Assembly (NCBI RefSeq): GCF_030704535.1
Contig: NC_081811.1
Coordinates: 1,685,501 to 1,749,500 of the forward strand
DNA: 64,000 nucleotides
Direction: 5' to 3'
Origin: Vitis vinifera
Taxonomy: Eukaryota; Streptophyta; Magnoliopsida; Vitales; Vitaceae
Below are positions 1 to 11,355 of this stretch, in pieces; the stretch's first letter is position 1, and each line of letters opens with the position of its first letter. A program made the translations under genes and the position numbers. The notes under the pieces were generated by a model. That model had not been told where the DNA came from. It ran no database searches and saw only the letters and a program-made list of their open reading frames with translations.

Positions 1-367
1 TAACATTAAAGGTGAGATAAATTCCCAAATTTAAAAAAAAATTATTCGTTTATTTTAGTAAAAGAGAAAAACTTGGGAAAGGAAAAACCAATCAAACGAC
101 CTGCTAATTCAAAAATAAAAGGAAAAGATTTTCTGATCCTAGATAACCGTCAGAATCTGACATAAGATAGTCGTCAGAATTTGACAGATCTAGAGATGGA
201 CGGTGGAGATGAATTCCGAGGAGTGGTGGACATCTTAATTTCCACACGTAAACGCTCTATTACGAGAAAGTAGGACAATTGTGGGAAACGGGAAATAGTT
301 TTCCAAAATTGAGTCCTGAGAAATTATTTTCTTTCCAAAACCACTGGTAAGATTCTACCAGCGCTGT

Positions 368-376
368 TATATATAT
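368..376 (+). promoter_or_regulatory. TATA box of the phytocyanin gene
   Basis: A TATATATAT run lies about 60 bases upstream of the start codon at 435, a normal plant TATA-to-ATG distance if the leader is short. The 360 bases further upstream show no gene. The transcription start itself cannot be read from the sequence. Confidence 0.55.
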
Positions 377-434
377 CCACGCTAACGTTCTGTAACCTTT
401 CACAACCTCGTTCGGATTTCTCTCTGGTTCAGTC

Positions 435-2104
435 ATGGCTCTCGCCAAGATTTTAGCGGCTCTCTTGATGGTCATGGCTCTGTGTGAGGTTTCTATTGCG
501 GCTACTGTCTACCACGTGGGTGACTCTACTGGCTGGACCATCGGGAAAGTTAATTACACCCTGTGGTCTCAGACTAAGGACTTCGTCGTAGGAGACACCA
601 TTAGTACGCATCTTCCTCTTCGTCTTCCTTTTTCTGGTTCCTGTTTAAATTTTGCATGTTGTTTTTTCGTTGCTTATTCTTCGGAATGTGGGATCAAAAG
701 AGTTGGGTTTGGTTTAGTTTACTGTGTTTCTCACCGTATTATCTTCCTATTTTTTATTTTCTATCAAGCCAAACAAACGCAATATTTTCCTGGAAATCCG
801 GAAAGAAAAAAAAAACTTGGGACTTTAATAGCATAATTATTTATTTATTTTTCGTTTTTACTAGTAACTGTTCCTGTTAGCGTGAGAAAGCCTCTGAATT
901 TATCAGTATGGTTTCTGTGCATTGATTCATCAAAAAAGGCTTTGGGCCTTTCCATCTGGGTTTGGCGTTAGGGCGTGTTTGGGGGTGGCCTTAGGGCGTG
1001 AGTTGAAAAATTCCACTTCCAATCTGATGCGTATTACGGTATTGCCTTGTGATGGTTGGGAAGTGGAGAGTCCAGTTGCGCAAATGGTGCCGTTTTGAGA
1101 TGGTTCGACGCGTAACATAATGGTCCAATGGCCAAGATTAAAGCAGTCATTGCATGTATGGAATTCTGTCTTGATAATTAGTTTTTCTCTGACTTTGTGC
1201 TTGTGGGCTTACTCATATCAGACGAGTCATTGTTCTGAAAACTTAGGCTTAGATCCATGATATAGAATAGTCTCATTTGTTTCTGGGTACATTGTCCCCA
1301 TTGAAAAGTCTGTATCCTGGACCTCCCATTCGTACCATGTCGTCATAACTGATTTGTACCATGTTTGGCTGTTGGGAATCCACTTTCCCATTTAGGGGAT
1401 GTTAGTACTTAGTACCAAAATGGGGATCAAAATGGTAAGCCCATTACAGGATTCTAAAAAATATGCATAAAATGGACTTTTGTAGAATTTTGGTGCCAAT
1501 TGGCTTTGATTTTACTACAAATGGGAACTAATACTCTTGTGTGCATTCAGTCTTTGAGTACAGCAATCAATATCATAATGTGCTGCAAGTGACTCACGAC
1601 AATTTCAAGTCATGCAACGCAACAGCTCCGATCGCCACATTCGCCACCGGCAACGATTCAATCACCATCTCAAAATATGGCCACTTCTACTACCTCTGTG
1701 GGATCCCAGGCCACTGCGAAGCAGGACAGAAGGTTGACATCAGGGTTCCACACCCTCCTGAAAGTCCAAGTCTCAGTCCCAGCCCCAGTCCCATCACCAG
1801 CCCCAGCCCCAGTCCCATCACCAGCCCCAGTCCCAGTCCCAGTCCCAGCCCCAGTCCCATCACCAGCCCCAGCCCCAGCCCCAGTCCCAAACCATGGCCA
1901 AGTAGTCCGTCTCCATCTCCATCTGCCTGGCCAACACCAAGTTCCCCACCACCATCATGGGGAAATTCACCTGCCCCGGCACCATATTGGGGGATTGCAC
2001 CTGCCCCGGCTCCAAGCCCTGCTTCATCTCTCCATGTTTCCATGGGGCTGCTTGGTCCTTCCATGGCGGTTCTTGCTTTTGTAGTCACTGCTTTTGCTTA
2101 TTAA
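435..2104 (+). CDS. Stellacyanin-type phytocyanin with arabinogalactan-like tail, probably GPI-anchored
   Basis: Two exons, 435-603 and 1551-2104, join in phase (split Ile codon) to give 240 aa. Residues 1-23 look like a secretion signal. The plastocyanin-like domain spans about 24-123. Copper ligands expected for the family are present: His65, Cys106, His111 and Gln116 as the axial ligand; Cys78 and Cys112 can form the conserved disulfide. Gln rather than Met in the axial position places it with stellacyanin/mavicyanin rather than uclacyanin. A long Ser-Pro-rich region (about residues 124-215) is a typical target for proline hydroxylation and arabinogalactan addition. The hydrophobic C-terminus (ending VVTAFAY) resembles a GPI-anchor signal. 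By family, it is an extracellular, plasma-membrane-tethered type I copper protein for electron transfer or wall signalling; its partner is unknown. Early nodulin-like proteins usually lack the ligands, so that alternative is less likely. Confidence 0.92.
1771..1889 (+). repeat. Ser-Pro coding minisatellite in the phytocyanin tail
   Basis: Tandem copies of CCCAGC/CCCAGT with interspersed CCCATCACC units encode alternating SPSPSP and SPSPIT blocks. The repeat is in frame and adds O-glycosylation-type Ser-Pro dipeptides. Such arrays change length easily by slippage, so the copy number may vary among alleles. Confidence 0.85.
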
Positions 2105-4034
2105 GGAGGTCGCCCTGGTTTAGTGTGTTAGCCTTCTGCTGAGTATTTTCATTCTTTTGTTTTCTTAGTTTGGAGTTTTTACATATTGATGAGCTAGTTT
2201 ACTTAACTATGTTTCAAGCCATTTAGAGCTTGTACATGAAATAGAAGGCCATTTCTCCACATTTTCAATGGATGATGGGTGGATTGGATTTAGAATTAGT
2301 TCCAAATTTCATTTCAACACAAAACCTACCATCTGTGTTTTTGTTGATCATGCATGATGATGGGCTTTGCTGTACTTGGGCCAGGGTTTTGCCCAATGGG
2401 CCTCTCGTCAAGCTCTTGGTTGAGTTGGGAAAGGATTGCTTCTCTTGCTTTTTGAAAGTAAAAAACAAATGCTTTGTCCATGTTTCTTTGGCACATTGGA
2501 ATTGTTTCTCTTGCTTTTTGAAAACAAAAGCAGTTGAACTCCATTCCAGTAAACACCCACTAACCATATTGTCACAACTTCTTGATAGAGGATGATCTTG
2601 ATCCACTTCTATAAATGTTGGAGCTTGGCCTGACCCAACTCACATGAGTGTATTTCCATTTAGAATATCTTACTTCCAAATTTATTTAAGACTCTGTTTG
2701 GGTAGCATATAAAGATTAAAAAAAGAGCTAAATTGAAATCCAAATTAACCAACCAAGGAATACTAAATAACGTTATAATTTGAATATATTACAAGTTACA
2801 ATAATGGGATATGAAAGGATTGTTCTACCTTCATCATAATCCCCATATGGGAAGAAACTCTGGGGGCATAAAGCCAAGTTCCCACTGGCACAAAAATATT
2901 ATTCAGGCTACACTAAATTATTAGGTTGTAGGCTTGAAGCCTTATCTCCAACAGACATGCATATCCCTCGTAGCAGATGGAAAGAGATTCACATACATCA
3001 ACTGATCAGATGTGTCAGTCTATTATAGAGGACAATAATATCAAACATTTTGAACCAGTTGAGTACCATCAGACCAAAAGCCCACCATCCCATGCTACCA
3101 CCAATGGCAAAGAATCAGCCTTTTTCCTCTTTCTTCCTCCTCCTCTTCTTCTTCTTCTTTCCAAAGCTGTACAACAATATTTCCCCCAAACGTCAACTTG
3201 AGTAAAAATAATAAATTAAAAAAATATTATCCATTCTTCATTGTCATTCAGGTACAACTGTACAAGTACTCCAACAAATCAGTCGTCAATCGATTCCCTC
3301 AGCATTAAGGCTGAGGAAGGAGGGGGAAGAGGGAAAAGAGAGGAAGGATGGCCATTGGTATTAGTGAATTGTGCTTCTGTCAAAAACATAAATTTAAATG
3401 TTACCTCGTGTCGTATTTTGAAGTTATAATTAGGTTAATCAACGAGTACACAGGTTGATCAAAAAACAACTTATTTATTAAAGACGTTATACCTATAGAC
3501 ACAACACAAATGTGACTTAAACTCGATCATATTTAATCTAAATTCACAAAAAACATGCTGGATTTGAATTGTGTTAGTGAATTAATTTGAATTTTGCTGC
3601 CTTAGAAGGGAGGACCCTCCTACTGGAAAAAGCTATAAGATTATTCAGTATTGTCAGTGGGTGGATTGATGGGCTTATGTTAATAAAGAGCAAGCATGGT
3701 CTGTAAGATGTACATTTCAATGCAGCAACATTTGGAGGAAGAATCCTGAAATGGGGTGGGTGAATCTTCCCCAATTATAAACTCCATTGTTTCTGGTTTT
3801 GTTACTAAATAAAGTGAAAAGGGGGTTGGTGTGAGTCATCCACATCAGTGAAATGGTCTTTTACGTCTTCACATTCTAGATTCCTTGAGTTAAAAGTCCT
3901 GTTGAATGAGTTGTCTTTTTTACTAGGAGAATATTGAATTTAATTATTTATAAAAATTAATAATATTTATAATTAATTAATTTATGAATTTAACTTGAAA
4001 ACTACTTGTTAATGTATTTAGGAGAATGACTAAG

Positions 4035-4257
4035 ATGGTGTTTGTTTTTTGGTTGAATAGAAAAAACCAAAATATTTAGCTTTTTCTATTTAACTAAAAA
4101 TAACCTGTTTACGACATCATCTAACATAACTAAACTGAACCTATAGGTAACAAGTTCACTTTAGTTATGTTAGATGATGTCAACAAGTTACTCTTAACGA
4201 AATAGAAAAAGTTAAATATTTTGACTTTTTTTCATTCAGTTAAAAAACAAACACCAC
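4035..4257. mobile_element. MITE-like fold-back element
   Basis: The segment begins GGTGTTTGTTTTTT (4037) and ends AAAAAACAAACACC (4255), a near-perfect terminal inverted repeat. The interior folds back too: CATCATCTAACATAAC on the left is mirrored by GTTATGTTAGATGATG on the right. CTAAG occurs directly on both flanks (4030-4034 and 4258-4262) and may be the target duplication. No coding capacity. A degenerate relative lies at about 45141-45360. Superfamily not assigned. Confidence 0.7.
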
Positions 4258-4328
4258 CTAAGAGTTGTTTAGAAATTATAAAATCGATGAAGTACATTCA
4301 ATATAAGAGAAGATGTCTCTTTCTTATC

Positions 4329-4396
4329 ATGAATTAATGGGAAGGCCAAGTGATCCTTTTATAATGAATTAATGGGAAGGCCAAGTGATCCTTTTA
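4329..4396. repeat. 35-bp tandem duplication
   Basis: Two identical 33-base copies starting ATGAATTAATGGGAAGG lie at 4329-4361 and 4364-4396, separated by two bases. It appears to be a recent local duplication in non-coding sequence, with no evident function. Confidence 0.9.
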
Positions 4397-5554
4397 AGGA
4401 CGGACATGAGTAATGAAATTCTAGCCTATCTTAGCCAGCCAAGTTAGTGTTAATTAATGCTTAATTTAATGTCTCTTTCTAATGAAATGATGCTCTTCAT
4501 TTTAGAATCCTATGATGCTTCAATCTTGGGTCTCCTTTTCTACTACAATTTAAGGAAAAAATTTCCTTTAATTAAGAAAAAGTCAATGCAGGCAATCCAC
4601 TTTTATGCTTCTCCTAACTAACCCATAGATTTGGAGAGAAGGAGAGAGGGAGGAGGGTATTGTGTTGGTCCATGAGCAATCTCCCACAATAGAAAGGTAC
4701 ATTCAATTTGACTATGGAAGTGTTGGATCATTTCTAGAGCATCAAAATATACACAAAAATGGTGAGCTCCCACTTCAAAGGCTGGCAAGACACCATTCTT
4801 TAATTGCAAAGAACTTTGCAGCATCAATGAATGAATGAATGGATATCAAAGAGGCTCAAAAGGGAGAGCAGTTAAATTTTCATTCTCCGTGAATAATTAA
4901 GGTTATATTTGATTTTTAGGAAAATTTGAAAAAAATATATAAGGAAATAAAAAACGTAGGAAATTTTTTAAAATTGTTTTTCTTGTTTGATTGGGGATGT
5001 TTTTAAGAGATGAAGAATTAAATTATTAAAAAAATTATCTAAGGAAAAATCTTTTAACTTTTTTGTTATTTTTTATCCTTATTTTTTATTTGGTTCGTGA
5101 TAATTTTGAAGGAAAATATTAATAAAAATAAAAATAGAAGAAAATTAAAATTTGTTTTAAAGTTAATTATTTTTCATGTTTTCTCAAATTCATTTCACTT
5201 ATTTTTTAAAATTTTATAAAAAGATTAAATAAAATATTAAAACTGATTTTGGTTAGTTTCTTTTTTCTTTTTTTCAAAATGGAAGATAAAATTTATTTTA
5301 AAAGTCAAGAAATTTGGAAAGATATTAAAAGATGATTTTTTTTTATAAAAAAAAAAACATATTAGTGTAAAAATTTTATTCCTCAAATTCCAAAAAATGG
5401 CAAAAATAAAAATGACAAAATCCTCAGACATCAGGAAAAGGTGTAAAAGAAAAAAGTTAAAAACACGGAAAAACAAAAGATTTGTTAGGAAGAGCGAAGC
5501 GACTAAAAAGCCGTTAATGGCGCTGCCCACAACCCGAGGAGAACACGCGCTGAT

Positions 5555-5720
5555 GCACGTGCGTGGACAGCAGAAACACGTAGACTCTGGTGTTAAAAAA
5601 ATATTTACAACACAAAAATTGCCACTATATAAATACACAGACACTCAAAGGCATCTTCACTCCTGCTTTAATCGCAACCTTGCAAAATTTGAGAGAGAGA
5701 GAGAGAGAGAGGGAGGGAGT
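5555..5720 (+). promoter_or_regulatory. Core promoter and GA-rich leader of the patatin-like gene
   Basis: A palindromic G-box GCACGTGC (5555-5562) is followed by a TATA box TATATAAATA (5626-5635) and then a GA microsatellite (about 5690-5712) in the presumed 5' leader. G-boxes are bound by bZIP and bHLH factors, and GA tracts in plant leaders can bind BPC/GAGA-type proteins. Use by this gene is inferred from spacing to the ATG at 5883. Confidence 0.55.
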
Positions 5721-5882
5721 GTGTCTGTTTAAGAGAGAGAAATTGAGAAATTTTCCGCCATTAATGCCTCACAGCGAGAAAGTGTGATCGATAGCGTTGT
5801 TCACGGCTTCTATAACTGAGACTGATTTTTCTTTGCTGTTTCGTCTCTTTTTCTCGCTGTCCAAACAGAGGTGTTACGCGGC

Positions 5883-7311
5883 ATGGAGCTGAGCAAGGTG
5901 ACGCTGGAGATCTTCTCCAAACTTGAGCAGAAATGGCTGTCTCACTGCGAAGGTAGTAAAAAGACTAGAGTTCTCAGCATCGACGGCGGCGGAACCACCG
6001 CCGTTGTTGCCACAGCCGCCTTGGTTCACCTTGAAGACCAGATCCAACTCAAGACTGGCGATTCGCACTCTCGCATTGTTGATTTCTTCGATGTCGTTGT
6101 TGGTACCGGAATCGGTGCTGTTTTTGCTGCAATGCTCACTGCGGATGACGGTTCTGGGCGGCCATTGTTTAGCGCTAAAGAAGCTGTTAGATTTCTGACG
6201 GAGAAGCAGTGTGAGATGTTTAAGATCAAGCACGTTGGGGTCTTTCGCAGGAGCCGGAGGTTCTCCGGGAGGAGTATGGATAAGGTGTTGAAGGAGGCGT
6301 TGAGGAGAGAGGATGGGAAGGTTTTAACGTTGAAGGATACTTGTAAGCCTCTCCTTGTCCCTTGCTTTGATCTCAACAGCGCTGCACCGTTTGTTTTCTC
6401 ACGAGCCGACGCGTCCGAATCCCCTAGCTTTGATTTCGAGCTCTGGAAGGTCTGCCGTGCCACGACGGCCACTCCGAGCATGTTCAAGCCGTTTTCGTTG
6501 ACGTCGGTTGACGGAAAAACCTCTTGCTCTGCCGTCGACGGGGGTCTCGTCATGAATAATCCCACTGCCGCGGCAGTCACTCATGTCCTCCACAACAAGC
6601 GCGACTTCCCATCCGTTAACGGCGTAGAAGACCTGCTAGTTCTGTCGTTGGGTAACGGTTCGCTAACCGATCCGTCTCGCTGGCGACTCCGTCGTGACGG
6701 CGAGTGCTCGACGTCTGCCGTTGTCGACATTGTTCTCGACGGAGTTTCGGAAACCGTAGACCAGATGCTAGGGAACGCCTTCTGCTGGAACCGTACCGAC
6801 TACGTCAGAATTCAGGTATATTTTATTTCGAATCAAATCTGTGTTTGCTTCCTGAGAAAATGTAGGAAAATAAGGACGAAAAAAAAAGGAATAAAAGCTT
6901 TGAATTTCAGAAATACCATTCATTCTTTGCCACTCGTATCTGCTTAATACTCAGTCCAGTCTCTTCACAAAATGCAGTACAACAAATAGATCATATCAAT
7001 GATTCAGGTCTCATTGTCTCGCTTTTTCTTTTTATTTCCATTTGTAATTCGGCTAGCTGTGACTAAAGGAAGGAGTTAAATTGCAGGCGAACGGTTTCGG
7101 CATACAGAAAGTGGGACCGAGAATGGCGGAGGAGGTGTTGAAGGAAAGAGGCGTGGAATCGTTGCCGTTTGGCGGGAAGCGGTTGTTGACGGAGACTAAC
7201 GGACAGAGAATCGAAAGGTTTGTGCAACGGCTTGTTGCTTCGGGGAAGTCCAGTCTCCCACCGAGTCCGGTCAAGGAAGCCGCCGTTAGTCCTCTGGTTA
7301 ACGGTCGTTAG
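5883..7311 (+). CDS. Patatin-like acyl hydrolase, group III (pPLAIII)
   Basis: Exons 5883-6815 and 7087-7311 join in phase to give 385 aa, typical for plant pPLAIII. The start is the first ATG (MELSKV); the frame is open a few codons upstream but without ATG. The patatin fold shows the oxyanion loop DGGG (34-37), the nucleophile-elbow position GTGIG (74-78) and the Asp of DGG (219). The canonical elbow is GxSxG; here Gly replaces the Ser, the known signature of the pPLAIII subgroup. Family members hydrolyse acyl groups of phospholipids and galactolipids and affect cell elongation, lignin and auxin-related growth. The second exon carries the C-terminal region through a Ser/Pro-rich end. No signal peptide is evident, so a cytosolic or membrane-associated location is likely. 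Confidence 0.93.
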
Positions 7312-10300
7312 CTTTTCATCTTCATTATTATCCCTTTTTTTAGTTAACTCTCCTTTGTTATAACCAGCCTTAGGTTTGCTTAACTGTCTGTATTTCCCAG
7401 TTAAATATCTAATAATGATGTGTTCATTCTCTCTCTTCCTTTGAAACAAGAGATGTTGCCAAACAGTAAGACAGGCTGGACCCTTCTCATGAACCCAAAT
7501 GCAATGGAACAGTTCAATATTTTCCATGACTAAATCTCATTAGCTAAATGGTGAAAGAAACTACCAAAAAAAAAAAACCCACTGAAACCAAAAGAAAATC
7601 CATCTTTTATCCTTAGTAACATTCACCTTTTCAGCTCTCATGAATTTTCCTCTTTCTTGTGGTAGGTTTGTTTGGTAGGCGAGAAAGAGTGGTACACTGT
7701 GTACTTCTTCCCTAGTGTTGGCATAGCATAGAGCCAGTGGTTCCTCATTTGCATTCAATATGGTCCCAAACTTGTTGCTTTCTGTCTTTCTCATTGTTTT
7801 TTTATTTCCCTTTTATAATACATTTCTTTTCTCAAACTTTGGAACTACCCTACTTATTAGTTGGGTGGAATATACTTTCCCAACCCATTATCATCAAATT
7901 GATATAACGACATTGTGTGAGACAAAATTGTACAGCTTAAATAAATGTTTTCTTCTTTAACCCCAAATTAGGGGTCTTACCTGGCTATACCTTGGCCTAC
8001 TCCTGCCGTGGGCATCGTCTAAGAAAATAGAATCCAATGCAGTTTACAGCATCAATTTTTGGCTTAATGTTTGACAAATTGTGGATAATTTAGAATGTCT
8101 TTATAACTTATTTTGAGAGAGTTGGGCCCGGGTGGCCATATTTTCAAAATCTTGTTTTAAAAAACTGATTTTAAGTTCAAGAACAAAAAAATTGTTTTAA
8201 TAAATTATTTTTAAAAATAATTTTTATGTATCAAATATAGATAGTTTTAGAATTTATTTATTTAATGAATAATTTTAGAATAAATAAATAAATTTAAAAA
8301 AACACGTATAATTTAAATGAAGATCATATTTAAAGATTTTCAACATTGATATTAGATGGTGAAGAGAGAATAAAAAATGATATCATTTTCAACTTTATTT
8401 ATTTTTTATGGTTTTTTTATATTTCCATTTTGTTTTTAAAAACAAAAAAAAAAGTTTTTTAATCACACGACCAATAGACTCTTATATTTGTGTATGAATT
8501 GTTTTATTTCTTTACGAGAATTACTTATAATCTATTTTTACATAAAATATCATAAATAATTTTAAATTTTTCAAAAACATTTTCTAAATTTCATTAAACA
8601 CTCAAAAAAAATTTTCCTAAAATGCAAAAATGATGTTATATCATTGAACTAATCAATAACAAATTACCTTATTCCCATCTACATTATTGCATGTATCATA
8701 CATACATGAATGATTTTTAATAATTTTACTCTATTAAATAGCTATTTATCTTAATATTAAAATTTCCATTCACATGCTGTCCACAGTAAGAAACAACTCA
8801 AGGTAAAGAATGCAATCCCCAACATGCCAAAACAAAAAGAAAAACAAAAAAATAGCATCATGGACATAAGGTGACAAAAATAGTTTCAGAATCTGTCACG
8901 TAATTGTCATATAAAGCTGCCTTCATTTATTTCTGTGTTGTCCATAGATTTATATATACTATCATATCATATCATATGTGGGTAAATTTACATATTTTGA
9001 AATATATGGAAGCTATGGAAAGATATTTATTTGTCTGTTGATATTGGAATATTATGAGTCACTTGGCCTCTGAAACCACCTGAAGTAGACAATGTTGGGA
9101 AGAGGAGCAGATCTTAGGGTGATCCCTCAAATTTGGCCCCACCCACATTTAAAATAATGTGACCCATTTCATGGAGTGGGTCTCTTTTTATTTTTATTTT
9201 TATTTTTGTTTTATGTGTAGGAAATGAAAATTAAAAATCAAAATATTGTGTCAGTGGATTTTATAATTGGGATTAGATTCATTACCCCCTTGGACTACCA
9301 ATGAGTTCAATACAATAATGTCATGATTCCTTTTGTTTTTTAGTCAGGGTTGCCTCATCTGCTGTCACTGAGTGGCTTTGTTGAATCTTACTTCCCTTGT
9401 ACCCTTGGAGAGGGCACTCAAATATTCTTTAACATTTAGAATATTTAACCCCAAAAAAAATTAAAATTTTTCCATTTTTCATAAAAAAAAAAAAAAAGGG
9501 AATGTACTTGAGCCTTTGATTATATCCCGACGAAAATCCGATTATTAAAAATAACATATCAAAACAACTTTATTTGTTTGCTCAAAATTATCAATATCCT
9601 TGTTAATATTAGCAATATAAGTATCGGTATTTTATTGATCATCGATAAATTATTAATATAAAAATATAAGTAGAATAGCATTTCCCTCTTAACTTCAAAG
9701 AGACTCAATCTTTGTTGGAGTGGGAGAGCAATTACTCCCATTAAGAAACTGTAAAACCCATAAGTGCCACACCACTATAGTAAAAAGCTAGATTCTAACT
9801 CTAGAGAAACTCCAAAGATATTTATAATTTTATTTTATTTTAATAATTTAGAGTTATAAAAAAGATCAAAAAAGCTTATCCCTATAGTAGGTTCTCTTTC
9901 TTTCCCATGGGTTAAGCTTTTTCTAATGGTTTCTTATCCATGCCTATTTTTAAGTGGGCATTGTCTTCTTTTTGTAAAGAAGATTCAAAGCCCGTGATTT
10001 AAAAGTCATTTCAAATTAAGCTTCATACAAAAGTTTTGGCATCGAATTATTAAAATTTTAAGCTTTTAAGTGGTTGGTAGGCCATTGATTAATTTTATAA
10101 GAGTGTGTTGGAGTGGTTGGTATACCCACTATTGAAACCAATAAATAAATAACCATTTTAAAAAATAATAATAATAAATCTATCAAATTAAGTAGAGTGA
10201 AGAGAGTGAGCTTAAGTGGTTGGTGGGCAATCCTATCCACTTGATGATGAGAGTGTAATCTTAAAGTTTATTTGATTGAGACTCAAGTTAACAAGTGTGA

Positions 10301-11350
10301 GATTTGAGAGAAAAAGGTTGATAGAAAGTGGTGTGAGTTAGAAGTGTTATATGGTGGGAATAATTGAAAACCCACTTGATTAAGATTTAAGTTATGCTCT
10401 ATAAAATCAGTCAATGAACACCATATTAAGTATTAAGCTTCTCTTAAACTTTGATAATATTTTTTTATCGTCAATGCTCTTACTGATCTATCTTTCCTTG
10501 TTTTTTCACATATTAGATTTAAATTCTTACGAGTTCTATCTAATTCAACTTGATTTTAAGATTATTAAGATTAAGCTCAAACACAATATAAAAATTAATC
10601 TTATCGACGAATATTTTATTTAATATATAGTATCAGATCTTCATTTTTATAAGATTACTTGCTTATTTATTTTAAAATTAGGCTATAAATTAAGGGTTTC
10701 ATGTTACACAACTTTAGTATAAATTGTAACAAGCTCTTTAATAGAAATATATTGTAAACCCATGCATGGAATCATGAGAACTCTATGTAGGTGCATCATG
10801 CATGGTTGTTGATCGGGACTCATAAGGGTGCATGGATTGTTATGTCACATATTGGGGCATGGTGCCATTAAGGGTTGACCTTTACCCAACCAAGCTCAGA
10901 CCCCACCTCTTCATGAATGGGTCCGTTTGGAAGCTTAGAATAAGGTGTGTGTGAATAAATATGGGGTCACATGACCCCTTACCATCCCATTATTCTATTG
11001 AGTAAAATCTCACAAGACTCAAAGGACTGTCCTTGTAATCAATGGGTTCTCTCAATTTGGAGAGCGTAAAGAAGAAACTAGTCCTGCTTTTATTAACCCA
11101 TTTTGCAGGCTTTTTTTTAGACTTGAAAATTTATAAAAATGGCAAAAAAAGGCCTTGTTTAGAACTCTGAAAATATGTTTGATAATTTTCTAATAAATAA
11201 TAGAATTTTCTAAGAATTTATTCTACTAATTGATTGTGTTTTTTTAACCAATTTTAGGATATTTGTTTTATAAATATTGCTAGTGACAATTGAATATGAA
11301 AATATTTTTAAAGCTTTTTGTACACTTGAAAGTTATGTAAATATAGAAAT
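7312..11350. other. AT-rich intergenic region, no gene recognised
   Basis: After the patatin-like gene the sequence becomes AT-rich with many A/T runs. At about 8130-8490 there is poly-A/T fold-back-like sequence resembling the candidate element at 36230-36508. Around 10060-10230 the phrase AAGTGGTTGGT recurs. None of the open frames shows conserved motifs. No tRNA or rRNA was seen. Confidence 0.55.
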
Positions 11351-11355
11351 AATGC

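Larger units (their letters stand above)
2105..5554. other. Intergenic, no gene recognised
   Basis: This stretch holds the phytocyanin 3' region, a pyrimidine-rich tract near 3120-3160, a MITE-like fold-back and a 35-bp duplication (both listed separately) and AT-rich filler at 4900-5390. Short open frames here lack codon structure or recognisable motifs, and I see no RNA gene. Confidence 0.6.

Noticed and set aside
1690-2088. Antisense frame rich in Gly-Leu repeats
   Set aside because: It is the mirror of the Ser-Pro coding repeat of the phytocyanin gene.
2265-2606. Overlapping frames of about 110 codons on both strands
   Set aside because: No domain, both strands open equally, and a short duplicated CTTGCTTTTTGAAA segment explains the peptide repetition.
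5237-5732. 135-codon minus and 111-codon plus frames before the patatin-like gene
   Set aside because: They overlap the promoter and leader, are rich in Phe or Lys from A/T tracts and lack any domain.
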